From: Tetrahymena elliotti 4EA
Taxonomy: Eukaryota > Ciliophora > Oligohymenophorea > Hymenostomatida > Tetrahymenidae
Reading direction: 5' to 3'
Assembly (NCBI GenBank): GCA_000231825.2
Contig: JH720296.1
Location: forward strand, 1,873,649-1,937,648
Length of the DNA: 64,000 bases
Shown here: positions 52,335 through 64,000 of the stretch, one piece after another
How positions within the stretch are numbered: position 1 is the first letter of the stretch
Layout of the letters: the number at the start of each line of letters is the position of its first letter
The notes under the pieces: generated by a model
Seen by the model: only the letters and a program-made list of their open reading frames with translations
What the model was told of the DNA's origin: nothing
Databases searched by the model: none
Position numbers and translations under genes: made by a program

Positions 52335-54188
52335 TCATGTAGTTTAATGAGCTTTTAATATCTTTATAATTTATGGATAAAGAACTTTATTTGCATCAGT
52401 TCCCCATACATAATCAAGATGAGCATAATCATTAACAGTGTATATTTTTGTGGTATCAGGATTGACTGATTCAAGTAAACGATCAGTATCTATCTTATTT
52501 CCAACTATATCAGAAGTTCCAATAAATAAGTGTTAGGGAATAGTTATTTTCTTAAGATTATCAGTATTATAGCAAGGAGGTTTAGCTTATCCATAAACTT
52601 TACAATTCTTTTCAGCTCCAAAATCAAACTTTTTAAACTCTCCTGATTTCATAAATTGCTCCCTATTAAATTAGAAAATATATTATTAAAAATTTAATTA
52701 AAAATCCAATTAATTTATTACCATTATAATATGTTTCTAACAGAAGCACCACCTGGTTCATGAGTGACAATGACTGAAATCTTATCACGAGGGATTTTAT
52801 TTTCAATTGGGAAACCACAGAGTAAATTCATGACTTTAAAAAGACCAACATCATACAAAAATGGTAAATAGTGACACAAAGCACCAACTCTCCTAGAAAT
52901 AGATTTAGGAAGTAACAAGAAGTTTCTGTATCCCAATTTGTCTAATAATTAATAAAAACCACACCCAAACATTTTCTTTACAAAATTGCTAGCCTATTTT
53001 AATAAAAATAGATGATTCAGTTAAAAAATATTCTTAAGTAAAAGAATAATAAAAGCCAAATTTCTCAAAAAAGATAATAAAAAATCATTTATCAAAAAAA
53101 ATGAATGAAAAGATTAATTATTCTTTTTTTGATTCAATTTTGAAAATTTAATGAAAATGTGAATAAAATTTTATTGATAAATTAACTTTCTAAATTCAAT
53201 TTAGCTTTTATTAATTATTTAATTTTATTCTTTAAAAAAAACTTTTCATTATATTTTTGTATTTATTAAATTCAAAATTGAATAATCTTCTCAATCAATT
53301 CAATTTTACTTTCTCAAAAAAATAATAAATAATTACCAAATTTTAAATGTATATTGCTGGGCCAAGAGCTATAAAAGCCTTAATTTTTTCTTAGAATTCA
53401 GGTTCTTCCATCAACTTTGCAAACATTTAAGTAGACCCTTAAGAGTGGCCTACATAAAATACTTTAGAGTGGTTAGTGTTATCTATAACATATTAGATAT
53501 TGGCTTTAACATCGTACTTTGCAAGCTCATCAAAACCATAGTTCCAGTAATGAGGATTAGATTTAACTTATTTGAAATATTTATGACCTAAGGAATATCT
53601 ATTTCCACGATTATTCATGCACCAAACATCATAACTTTAGTCAGCTAAAATATAAGGTAAGCACATTTATCTTTCTTTATTGACAAACCATGAGAAGCTG
53701 CAATCTAAAAGTCCATGCATCAAAATGACAGGAGCTTTAGTGTGAGCTTCTTAAGATTTCTTTTTATCAGAAGAAAGAATACGCCATGCTGTTAAATAGT
53801 AACCATCTTCTGTTAGAATTTTATGGGTTTCTATTTTGTATTCAGTGTGACTCATAATTAAATCCTCTATTAAAAAGAAAATTATTTTCAATAAGAATCT
53901 TAAAATAATTATTGGAGCAGTTATTTCAATGCTGCTTCCTTTGTAAAATATGTAAATTTATTTACCTGCCTTTGCGTAGACATCAGGATTGATTTGGGGT
54001 AAAAACCTCATCAAAGATTTTCTCAAGTGCTTTAATTGAGGAACTTCAGTAAAAAGATGTAAAATCACTCTTAAGATATAAAGAAGAGTGGACATTAAGA
54101 AACACTGGATAAAGACTGCAAAGCGTATGAAATATATAAAAGATATTCTCAGCGCCTCCTTGAATTAAGCTAAAATAGGTTCACTCAT
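52335..54188 (-). CDS. Acid-lipase-type alpha/beta hydrolase
   Basis: Four exons, 54188-53966, 53866-53337, 52993-52722 and 52662-52335, sum 1353 nt, giving 450 residues. Residues ~15-55 form hydrophobic helices (YFIRFAVFIQCFLMSTLLYI), probably an N-terminal membrane anchor. Then come the family motifs of the LIPA/gastric lipase group: EDGYYLTAWRI, the oxyanion loop MHGLLDCSFSWF, NNRGNRYS, the nucleophile elbow GHSQGS, the acid in GTSDIVGN and the His in NDYAHLDYVWG. The catalytic triad is complete. These enzymes hydrolyse triglycerides or sterol esters in lysosome-like compartments; the membrane anchor in place of a cleaved signal is notable. Phases close at every junction. Confidence 0.92.
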
Positions 54189-57078
54189 AGTATTTTAAAT
54201 TTAGATTTTCAGAGAAGACTTAAAAAGGTTTTTTAGAGTGCAATATAAATAGATTGTTTGTTAATTTGTTTGTTTGCTTGTTTCTAGTTATATTGAAAAT
54301 TATGTCTTACTTAAATTCAATTATTTTTTTTAGATATAGTTTTGATTAAAATTTATTATAATATTATTAATTGTTGGGTGTATATAATATACATGAGTTA
54401 TGAGTTGGTAAAAAATAAAATAGAAGAAATCACAAATTAAAAATGAATAACAAATATATTTTTTTAATAATATTCTTTATTTAGACAAAATCAACTATTT
54501 TCCTCCTTTTTACAATATTTAAAAGTTAAGATAATATTATTTAAATCAATAGTTCATGTAAAAACCATACTTTCTTTATTTCGTCATTTTGTATGTCACC
54601 TCAGATTATGCATATTTTCTTTATATTTTTAAATTTGTAAGCTAGAAACCTTCTTTATTTATGCATGAAAAGGAAAATAATTAAATTTGATTCTTTTATA
54701 ATAACTAATTTTAACAGATTAATTAATTTCATTTTACATAACGAGTCATTATTTAGTTAGAGCACTAATCAACAAAGATTTGTTCTTATCATTAAATTTT
54801 AAGCCAAAATTCTTTCCTAATACTTAAAATTGGCCTTTAAAGTAAATCACATATTTAGCATCAGAGCTTAGTTTAACTTTACATAACGATTAACTTAAAA
54901 TACTTCTTTATTATCAAAATGATATAGACAAACCTTTCTAAATAGAGATCTACATTATTGTAAGTAATAATTAACTTAATTCATCAAATAAAATAGAAAA
55001 ATAAGCTGGAATTTAAAATTGTCTAATTTCTAAAAAAAGCTCTCAAATAAATAAACTCAAATTATTTTAAATATCCAATTTTAATGTTATTTTAGTTTTG
55101 TTACATTTATTATTCTGTTTGATTGATCCCTAAAATTAAATAAGAAAATTCAATCATCTAAATAAAATTTAAATTTAACCTCTATTATTTGTTTTTTTTA
55201 AGGATGTAAAATAAACATTTTTAATTTCAGTTAAATTTTTTGAAATATTAGATTATTTATTAAGTTATATTGTTTTGCATTTTAATTTTAAAATGATAAT
55301 TAAAAATAGTTTCTCTTATGATTTCTGTTTTAAGGCTGTTATTAATGCTTGCAATACTAATTTATCTATCTTTCTATTTTAATTCATTAAACTTTAAATA
55401 CAATTTTGCTTTTAATTAAGTAAAAACCGGAATACTCAAAATCGAGATCAATTATTTAAAAAAATAAATTTATTTTTCCATTTTTTTTATTTTTTGAAAT
55501 TTTAAAATAACAATTCAAAAAACTTTGAAATTATTTTATTTTTTTTATCTATGTTTGTTATGCTTCTTTAAATATATTTTTATTAAAAATTACATCAAAT
55601 TTAAATAAAACCACAAAATTGAAAAAGAGTTTTAACAAAATTTTAAATAAAGATTCAATAAAAAAAGAAAATGGTACTTTAGTTGTCTAGTTTAGTTTTA
55701 AAATTCAAATGTAAGAATAAAAAATAGTTTATTCTTAAGCTTTACTTTGTAAGATTGTTATTTTTACTTGAAATATTCATTTATCTATCTTTCTATTTTA
55801 ATTGATTAGAAAGCACGATGAAATCCTAATTGATTTTCAAGAGCTATTTATTTTGTTAATTACATTTTTTGAAAAGAAATGACAAATATTAATTTATTAT
55901 TTCTTTCAAAACCAAGTAAATCAATTAAAGAGATAAATTATCTCAATTTTAGCTAAATTAACAATTTTTTTTAAAAATTAAGCTTCTAGTCACTTGCTGA
56001 TCTTATTTTTTTTTTTCGATATATTTAAAATAAAATATTTTAAGATTTACAAATGAATGAAAAAGAATAATAATTAAAAATATGTTTAAAGTGTGATTTA
56101 AATGCATTTTCTAAAAATAAATTTAGCATTTAAAATGAAATAAAAGGTAAGAGAAAAATCATGACTTGAAAATTGAATTTAATAAGATAGAAAGTAAATA
56201 GAGCAATTAATTAATTTTAAACACAAAAAAATTAAATTACGTATGAATGATTACTTGATTAAATGACACTAATCGGTTTTTGATAAAAAAGACTTTTTTT
56301 AGAACTATTATTACTAAATTTTTAAAAAATTAACTAGCTAGACTAATGATAAAAATAGGTAAATTAAAACTGAATTTTTTTATAATTCGTGCTTATTAAA
56401 GTTTTATAATACATAGAAGCTTCTATTTAATAACAAATTAAAAAGGGTTATTGGAAAGTATAATGTTTTATTGGAGGAGAGGTTATTGTTTAAAATAGAG
56501 GATAAAGTATATAAAAAGAATCCATCTTTTTTTATTTTTGTATAGAAAAAACTTAAAATCTTTCTATTGAAAATTGTATCTTAATGAAACAGAAGCAATT
56601 AAAAATTACTTAATGCGCATGTGGAATTCCTTTCTATCTTATTTTTGTTTGGAAGTATTGAAAGAAATTGAAAAAAGGAATCATGTGATTGTAATAATAA
56701 TTAAATGGATGATTGAATAAATTAATTATTTTGATGAATTTTACATCTCTCTATATTGAATTTTTTTATTAACAAATAAATAATCTTCTTTTAATAATTA
56801 TTGTTTCAATTTAAATAAAATCTAAGGATATATTTTTTATAATCAGGTTAAAAACTAATCTATATAGCTTTAGTTCAACAGAAGCATACAATATAAAATA
56901 GGAATACCTGTCACCATTAAGTATACAAATTTCTTTGAAGTACCCCTTTGTAGCAAACACACCATATTAAGTAGATTGTAGATTAAGTAAGCTATAGAAA
57001 ATAAAAATAATAATAGTAGTTAAAAATAATTAGAAAGGATTCACCCAAATATTATAAAAAAAGAGCAAGCATTGAGAA
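54189..57078. other. Long AT-rich region, one possible microprotein
   Basis: About 2.9 kb. Nothing is supported up to about 56840. A less AT-rich patch at 56843-56990 stands out and contains a 40-codon frame on the minus strand, listed separately. The final ~90 bases are probably the 5' UTR of the next gene. Confidence 0.5.
56843..56965 (-). CDS. Possible 40-residue membrane microprotein
   Basis: Not recognised. ATG 56965, TGA 56845-56843, with a basic start followed by one hydrophobic segment (YLMVTGIPILYCMLLLN). It sits in a patch with higher GC than the surrounding spacer. It could equally be a non-coding RNA or conserved regulatory sequence. Confidence 0.25.
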
Positions 57079-60000
57079 ATGGGAGGATGCAGTAGTTGCA
57101 TGAGAAAGCCTGTGCTAGTTTACTAAAGTATTTTAGATGAATGCTACAATATTTTGTTTTAGGTTAATTCATAAAACATTAAGCTAGTATAAAAAAAGCG
57201 AAATTACAAAAATATGGAGCATGGGTTAAACTAAGAAAATGAAGATTTCATTTCGAAATTTGAACCACTTAATTCTGAATCATTAAAAGAATAAGCAGCT
57301 TCTTCATATAAAGAATTCATGACATATGATATTCCTAAGTTAGAGGGACAAGTTAAATTGCAAGCTAAAAATCTCTCTGACCACATATAAGATACCCATA
57401 TTCGTCTTATTGATACAGTTAAATACCTCAAAACATAATTAAAAAATTTTTAAACAGATTATGGTGTCCAATGGGTAACCTTGATGATTTTAGATGTGTT
57501 GGTACAAAATTTAAAAAATTACACACAGAAACATATCTCTTTGAAGCAGGGTCAAGTAGAAGATTCGAATTTAGTCTCGAAATTAGATGTTTTAACAGAA
57601 AACAACGAAGTTAATAATTCAACTAAAGAAGAGAGACAGTAAAATGCTAATGGTTTATAAAACTAAAATAATGCTTAGGATTAAATTACCTTTTTTAGTG
57701 ATAACTTTATTAGATTTGAAATAGACTTTATAGACATAGCATTATTTATTTTAAATGAAAAATATAATCCATTTTACTTCTAATCTCAAAATCAGTTCAT
57801 GAAAATACTCCTTAAATTCTCATAACTTCACAAAGATCCTTATACTTCTGACAAAATATATGGGCTGGTAGATTAACTTGAAACAGATTTATTTAATCTG
57901 ACTAAAGAAATAGTACCTTCTTCCAATGAAGATTAGCTTCCTTCATGGGAAAATATCAACAGGTAAAAAGTAGAAAGTCTATCTAACCTTCAAGTCACTT
58001 ACTAAGCAACTCTATCTAAATTAAAAACAATGCAGACTGTTTTTGGAACTAGACAGTAGCTCAATTTCTTTTTCTTCTCTCTCTAGACAATTATTGACTT
58101 CAATAGAATTCTCAGAAACTACTCTTTAAAATTCAGACCTGAAAGTAATAATAACTAAGCTCTTCCTTTTTCTCCTCTCAATGGAGGAGGTAATGATAAC
58201 CTATTATAAGCTAGTAAGAGTTAAGAAAAACCTGTTCATCTCATTATTGCAGAAATTACTAGTAATTGTCTGGGAATTCTAGCTGTCTTTTCTAGGAGAG
58301 GCTTTATGCTCAAGAATTATAATTCAGTTCTATCAAATTTATTTTAGTTCTTTGATTAAGTAAAATGGGATACTTCTTTGCTAATTGAAAACATTATTAA
58401 TGAAACTATCTCAGTATCAAGAATAGAATCAGTATAGCTTAACTACAAAGTCTTTTTGATGGAATAACTTATAGAATATCTGTCTCTTAGTAAATAAATA
58501 TCAGGTTTGCCTTCCCTTTATTTTAACAACAATTTCAAACTGGTCAACATTGGTAACTAACCTCATGTATAAAGCTAAAATGAAATCTCTTAATTAGACT
58601 AAAATATAGCATAATCATAAAAAATGAGTAGAATTCAATAAAATTCAGCACAGAAAGAATAAAATAAAGAAAAAGAAGAGCTATTACCCCCAGCCCCAGG
58701 TCTAATAAAATTAGAAAATTTCGCTGATCAAAAAGTGAAAATTCGTGCTTTTAAAATCTTTAACATGCTAACTTCCTAGAAAGATAAAGAAATTCCTCTT
58801 TTAATGCATTCCACTAATAAAATTGTTAAATGTTATTTAGAAAATTTAAAGGAATACAATGAATTTTATGAAGTTAAAAGGGCTATTTAATAAAGCTTTG
58901 TGCATTACACTCTTCAATTAGCTCCTGATTCGAGCGCATTACTATCGCTATTAACTGCACTTTCTAATGAAATTTGTGAATTCATGTCCTCATCAAATGT
59001 CTCAAAAAGCTAGTTACTGGGAGGTCATACACCTCTTTAATCACCAAATGCTAATGGTTTCAATAATTAAATAAAAATGATCAAGTCTCCATCAGAGAAT
59101 TCTAATTCAATTTTAGTCAACTAATAGTATCAAGGAAATGATCATTTGAAGTATATAATAGAAGGATTAAATTTGATGCTACTTGCTTTAGACTGTAGCA
59201 ACTACTTTACTTCATCACCAATAATTACTGATGAGGTCATCATAAATTTGATCTTTATTTGTAATTAAAAGCACGTTTCTTTGATTGTATACGAAGTAAC
59301 ATGCAAATTATTATTATTGAGAATGAAACCTATTCATGAAAGTACTTCAAATAATAATTTGTAATCTCTTAATTATCAATAAGTAGCAAATTTGTAAAGC
59401 ATTAAGAGTTAAAGTGAAAACAATATGGGGTTCAGTGCAAGTAATGGCAACAATCAATACAACCAGCTCAATACTATTTCATAAATGTTTTAATAAATTT
59501 CATAAAACTCTCTTTTACATATTTTCCATTAAACAATCAAGTCTGTGTTTAACTTGAATATGTAGTAAGACATTAATTCTGTTAACACTGCTGTAGTTAT
59601 TTACTAATACACCTTTTTGATAATTCAAGAAATAACGAAAAGAAATAATGTATTTTAAATCAGAGCAGTTGTAGCTTATTTGCTCAAATTAATCAAAGAA
59701 ACAATCACATACTAGTCTCAAAAAGATAACATTTCTATAAACGGTACAGTTAATTCAAATCTTGATGCTAATTTGTTTAATTCAACCAATAACTAATTTG
59801 TGCTATAGTAAATCCAAAAAAATGCTGCAGTTAATGGCATGTAACCTATACAAAAGCATCCTGCATGTTTCAACATTACCTAACTGGCCATTTGTTAAAT
59901 ATTAAAAATTTTAGAAAACTAAATTATTAACAACAACTCTACCTCAATTTCTGAAATAGAATTACTTATCACTAACCTTACTTCAAGAGAATATGCTAGT

Positions 60001-60714
60001 ATCAGTAAAATTTATCAAGAAATATTTTCTATGCACATTGAAATATCTAATCTTAATAAAAAACTAAATTACCAAGTTGAAAATTATCCCAAATCTCTCT
60101 CTCAATAAAAGAGTTTTTCTCTTAAATCTAATTCCCCTACTGACTAATATCAATCATAAGATGATATAATCTAGCAGTTGTAAGAAAATAAAATAAAATT
60201 GCAAAAGTTGTGCTAACAGCTACAGGAAGGTTAGTATATTCATAATGAAATATTTAGTAGTAATCAAATCTTAGAAAATATCTAGAAAGTTATGAAACAA
60301 TTAGGCTTAAATCCAGAGTAAGATTTTGATTAACTAACAGCCTAATTTGCTCGTAATTTTACTTCAGCTGTGGGTGATATTGATTTTAACAATTATAACC
60401 TTGAAGATGATATTTCCATCAATAATACAGCATAAAAAAATCAAAGAAATAGTCTCAACAATAATTACCTTCGCTTAAATACTAACGAAAGTATAGGAGA
60501 CTTAGAAAGATAAGATGACTAATTTGGAAATATTATGAATATGATACAACCTTAAAACCCAACTATATTAAATTATTTAAACGATAAAAATAGAGAGAAT
60601 TAAGATAAATATAATATCTACAATTATGATTTCCAACAAAAAGAAAAAAATCAAGTTTAAAACAATTAGTAAAATTAATTTTTAGATGCCATTGATATTT
60701 AAATCTAAGTTTGA
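57079..60714 (+). CDS. Large helical protein with acylation-type N-terminus
   Basis: Single exon, ATG 57079 to TGA 60712-60714, 1211 residues with no internal TGA. The start MGGCSSCMRKP fits N-myristoylation at Gly2 plus palmitoylation at Cys4 and Cys7. A second Met at 57214 would lose this, so 57079 is preferred. The rest is mostly helical, with Leu/Ile/Asn-rich stretches and several Gln/Ser/Asn linkers, and no catalytic motif. Helical segments such as LIEYLSLSKQISGLPSLYF, IIAEITSNCLGILAVFSRRG and YVLMEQL-like repeats suggest an all-alpha, HEAT/ARM-type scaffold. The combination of an acylated N-terminus and a helical-repeat body resembles plasma-membrane scaffolds such as EFR3, but no sequence match is claimed. 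Confidence 0.82.
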
Positions 60715-61264
60715 TTGATCATCTAGTAGTCAGTTAGAATAATTAATAGAATGATTTTTTGATATTTTGTATGGTTTATTTATAATTATAAAACTTAAAA
60801 TATGAATAGCAAGTAACTCTAATTTTTAGTGTTTTCTAGTCAATTTAATTGTTAATTTATAAAAATAATTTCTAAAGTAATTCATATTCCTTTTATCTAT
60901 TGTATGTACAGTTTTTATAGTCTCAATTCAAGAACAACCATTTTTAATATTTTCAATTCATTTTTATTTATTTGTATTTTTATCTATTGTATGTAATCCT
61001 TCTATTATTTTATTGATATATTTTTTAATCTAAGTTAATCTTTTTAAAATGAGAGTAATAACTCCTTATAAATCAATATAAATTATAAAAACCCTATATT
61101 TAGTGCATCTCGGTTTATAAATTTATTACATGAGAAAATTTATAAAGTTTTTTAGGGATAGTGACTAACAAATAAAAGCTTATTTAAAATTTATTTATCA
61201 AAAATGAAAATTTAGGAGGAGAAGCTGGCAGTACAGTAGTTTTCAAAGACCCCAAAAGTACTTT
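60715..61264. other. Intergenic region between convergent genes
   Basis: AT-rich spacer; no supported gene. A short plus-strand frame starting at 61204 overlaps the end of the TPR gene and is a shadow of it. Confidence 0.5.
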
Positions 61265-63263
61265 TCAAGATTTCTGAATTAAAGAATGATCTAAACATAA
61301 TAATCGAGTCATAATAGTTTTCTGGTCACTGTATTAATGAAATTGGCTTAAGTGAATAGGGTTATCTCTAGCATATTCGGTATTGAGATTACTTAAAGGT
61401 TTATTTATCTTAAAATAATTTGTTGATCCTAATTTAATCCTCTTTTTTAAATGATCTTATCCTTTGTTCCTTTAATTCCTTTGTAATTGATTTGTGTTCT
61501 TTACAGCTTTAATAAAGAATCTCCATAGCTTTTCAATCAAGTTTTAAACAGTTTGGTCTAGATTTGGAATATCAGCTAGGTATAAATATTAATATGAATT
61601 TATAAAAATAAGATGATTCATTCTAGCAAATATCAAAAATACTAAAAATAAATTTATAAATAATTTTAAGAAATCTTACAAAGAATATTTTATTATTGTT
61701 TAATATTTAAACTATTCTTTACAAGGAGAAAATATATAAAACAGTGAATTTGAATTTTCAATTAAAATATAAATCCCAAAATTAGATATTACTCTTAAAA
61801 TGTAAATTTTCTAATATTTAATTATTGTATATTACTAAGCTATAAAAGATAGAATTTTCTCTTTATTTCATTAATATCATATCATAAATCAGCTAATAAA
61901 TAGCACATTATTAGTGAGTGGTGATAGGCTCTTTTAATGTAAGATCCTTGTAAATTTAACTTCTTTAAATAATGTTAAGTACATTTTCGTTATAATTTAT
62001 ATTTGTAGATTATTCTTTGATTTTCTAATTATTTTCCTCTTCAGCCATTGAATTACTATTTTACTATGATTTATCTTCTTCTTGCTCACCATAATCTTCA
62101 TCTTCGTCTTCTTCTTCTGATACATCTTCAAATTCTTCATCTATTATATTTTATTATAGAGATTAAAGAATTTTATTAACTTTTAAAGCTATTGTTGAAA
62201 GTATTCCAGGAGATTTTAATCTAATAGTTTCTAAAAAATCCATAAAATAAATAATCATTTCATAGGAATAAAGAGCTTTGGTAAATTGGTTAGTGTCTTT
62301 AAGGAAAAAGTATAATGTTTCAAAAATAGAGTTTTATTTAGTAGAATCATAAATAAATCCTCTTTTCAAATGCTCAATGATTAACAATCTTTTTTCTGGG
62401 TTCTCAAATCTGTGTTCTAGAAGGAATTAAGCATAATTGGCATGTTAAACACAACCACTTGTTTTATTCTTGAATAATGCAACATATGATTGTTCTGCTT
62501 TATCCAAATCATTTAATTCTTCATATACAATGGCTAAATTGCATAAAACTGTAGAATTATATGGGTAATTTTAAAGAGCGAGTTCGCCAAATTGGATAGA
62601 CTTTTAAAGTTCATGCATTTCTAAATAGCAATAGCTTATATTATTTAAGCATTCATCATTTTTGGGCTAAAGTTTTAAACCCTCCAAGTAATATTTGATT
62701 GCTATTTAATATTATTCTAATTCTAGATAAGTATTTCCTAATTAAGCATACATATCTGATTTTTGATATAATTTTGTTGCTTTTTCAATAGCCTATTTCA
62801 TTAGTTTTCTGGAGTACTCCATTGATTTTTTAGACTTATTAACTATACTTTTGCAAGCTATAAAGTAAGCATCATTTTCTTCTTTCCCTTAGTAATTTTA
62901 TACTATTTAATAAACTTTTTTTTGAATTTCCTAAGCTTTCCCTTCATAGTTATCAAACAAAAGTGTTAGATATTCAAAAGTATTTTTAAAATAATTTGGG
63001 TGCTTTTCAAATAGCTATTGATATATTTCTTCTGACCTTAAAGGATCCTCATAAATCAATATTCTAGCTTCAGTATTTAGTATCCTGATATCATCTCTAA
63101 TTACTTTATCTGTAATGGAATCTAAATACTCTTTGGCCTAAAAGTATTCGCTATCATATATATAAAAATCTTCAAATTCATCTAAAATTTTCTAGATCTT
63201 TTCCTCTATTTCAGGGTTTTATTATAAATTTTGAGAATTTGTATTTAATAATATATTATCCAT
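61265..63263 (-). CDS. TPR-repeat protein with acidic linker
   Basis: Two exons, 63263-61793 and 61575-61265, phase 1 junction with donor GTAATA, sum 1782 nt, giving 593 residues. About four TPR units are visible, for example YAQLGNTYLELEQYQIAIKY, then CLNNISYCYLEMHELQKSIQ and VLCNLAIVYEELNDLDKAEQ. An acidic linker of ~50 residues (EDVSEEEDEDEDYGEQEED) follows. The C-terminal ~150 residues, partly in exon 2, form a hydrophilic helical domain containing LIEKLWRFFIKAVKNT. TPRs bind peptides or helices and the acidic stretch suggests interaction with a basic partner. No chaperone-specific Lys/Arg clamp was checked. The second exon overlaps a short plus-strand frame at 61204-61386, which I consider spurious. 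Confidence 0.85.
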
Positions 63264-63520
63264 GCTTAAAATTAATAGAATCTTTTATTTTAGGTGATTT
63301 TTATTACAAATAATTTAATATATTACGCTTAATCACCAGATAAAGATATGTATATTTATCCTTATAAATTTAATAAAATTTAAAAACATAATATTAAAAA
63401 CTTGAGATATTCTAAAATTTATAATATTTTTTTGACGATTATATTTGAAACCCTAATTTTTTATATAAATTAACTTTTTTAGAAATTATATTATTTGTTT
63501 TTTTATTATTTAGTTCATGA

Positions 63521-63910
63521 AAAAAAGTTGTTTTAAGAAGTTTAAATCAACTTTATGATTCCAGTACACACCAAATTTAGTAGGATAGATGTTTTGGAAC
63601 ACTTAAAGATGTAATATCAAATTATTCAGAAGATATTGAAACATATGAAGATCTTGAAGAGATTATACAAAAATAAAGTAAAATAACTCACTACTAAGCA
63701 TCCAATAAAATCAATAGAGAAAATTATGATAGAGTTCTAATATATGATAGGAAATAATTTATCCTTAATAAATTTGAAAATATATCTTCAAACCTTAAGT
63801 ATTTTAATAATTATTATTATAAGATTACTGAAAATACAGATGAAATTGAATATAAAGAATATTCATTTTCTGAGGAAATTAAGCTGATTAAATTAAATAA
63901 TTTAATCTGA
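63521..63910 (+). CDS. C-terminal exon of an unresolved gene
   Basis: Not recognised. A frame open for 129 codons to TGA 63908-63910, with no in-frame Met; an acceptor-like TTATTATTTAG precedes it at 63503-63513. Its product is Tyr/Asn/Glu-rich and hydrophilic (GTLKDVISNYSEDIETYEDL; NRENYDRVLIYDRKQFI) and looks real. The 5' exon was not found. Only 257 bases separate it from the divergent TPR gene start, so the missing start exon must be short. Confidence 0.5.
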
Positions 63911-63934
63911 TATTAACTTACTCCCTTTTCATAT

Positions 63935-64000
63935 ATGTAGAAATACGGGAACGAGCTCAAAATCCTAAAAGTAAAACAGCCCTCAACATTTTCTCGACAA
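63935..64000 (+). CDS. Start of a gene cut by the window edge
   Basis: ATG 63935 opens a frame to the window end (MQKYGNELKILKVKQPSTF). Its GC content is higher than the surroundings, as in other coding DNA here. Only 22 codons are visible, so it may instead be an exon of the preceding gene. No function can be given. Confidence 0.4.

Noticed and set aside
61204..61386. Plus-strand 60-codon frame with ATG
   Set aside because: It is antisense to the second TPR-gene exon, which closes the reading frame exactly and has better composition.

Overview
The window looks like macronuclear DNA of a ciliate, most likely Tetrahymena or a close relative. It is extremely AT-rich. Long frames with clear protein homology run straight through TAA and TAG (read as Gln) and end only at TGA. 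Genes are cut by short GT-AG introns and separated by AT-rich spacers. Every gene model here uses that code; under the standard code almost every gene appears shattered. Exon boundaries were set by hand from homology, frame and GT-AG signals.

Layout. 0-7 kb: the tail of a Gln/Asn/Ser-rich gene (+), then a long coiled-coil gene (-). 7-16.3 kb: a 13-exon Slo/BK-like potassium channel (+), two small genes, one of them with a membrane segment and a mitochondrial look, and an intronless TMBIM/Bax-inhibitor-type protein. 17-20 kb: an RCC1-repeat protein with an N-terminal membrane segment (-) and a tRNA-Asp. 20.1-24.4 kb: a gene (-) built from 16 successive exons that each encode one leucine-rich repeat. 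25.5-29.7 kb: an AGC protein kinase and an ankyrin-repeat/PH protein (both -). 31-33.6 kb: a BLOC1S1/GCN5L1-like protein (+) and a Rab GTPase (-). 34.7-36.0 kb: a short, partly broken array of the same leucine-rich-repeat exon, on the opposite strand. 37-39.3 kb: a Gln/Asn/Ser-rich multi-span membrane protein. 42-46.7 kb: a PH-like protein, vWA-domain coding sequence and an unassigned reading frame. 46.8-54.2 kb: a TM9SF (nonaspanin) protein, a SET-domain protein and an acid-lipase-type hydrolase (all -). 57-60.7 kb: a 1211-residue protein with a myristoylation/palmitoylation-type N-terminus. 61.2-63.3 kb: a TPR protein (-). The right edge holds the end of one unresolved gene and the start of another (both +).

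No operon logic is expected or seen. Several products share an endomembrane or membrane theme (TM9SF, Rab, BLOC1S1, PH proteins, lipase, TMBIM), but that is typical gene content and not proof of a common pathway. The most unusual element is the leucine-rich-repeat exon array together with its inverted, more uniform relative about 10 kb away. Together they look like a locus where one exon plus its intron has been duplicated repeatedly.
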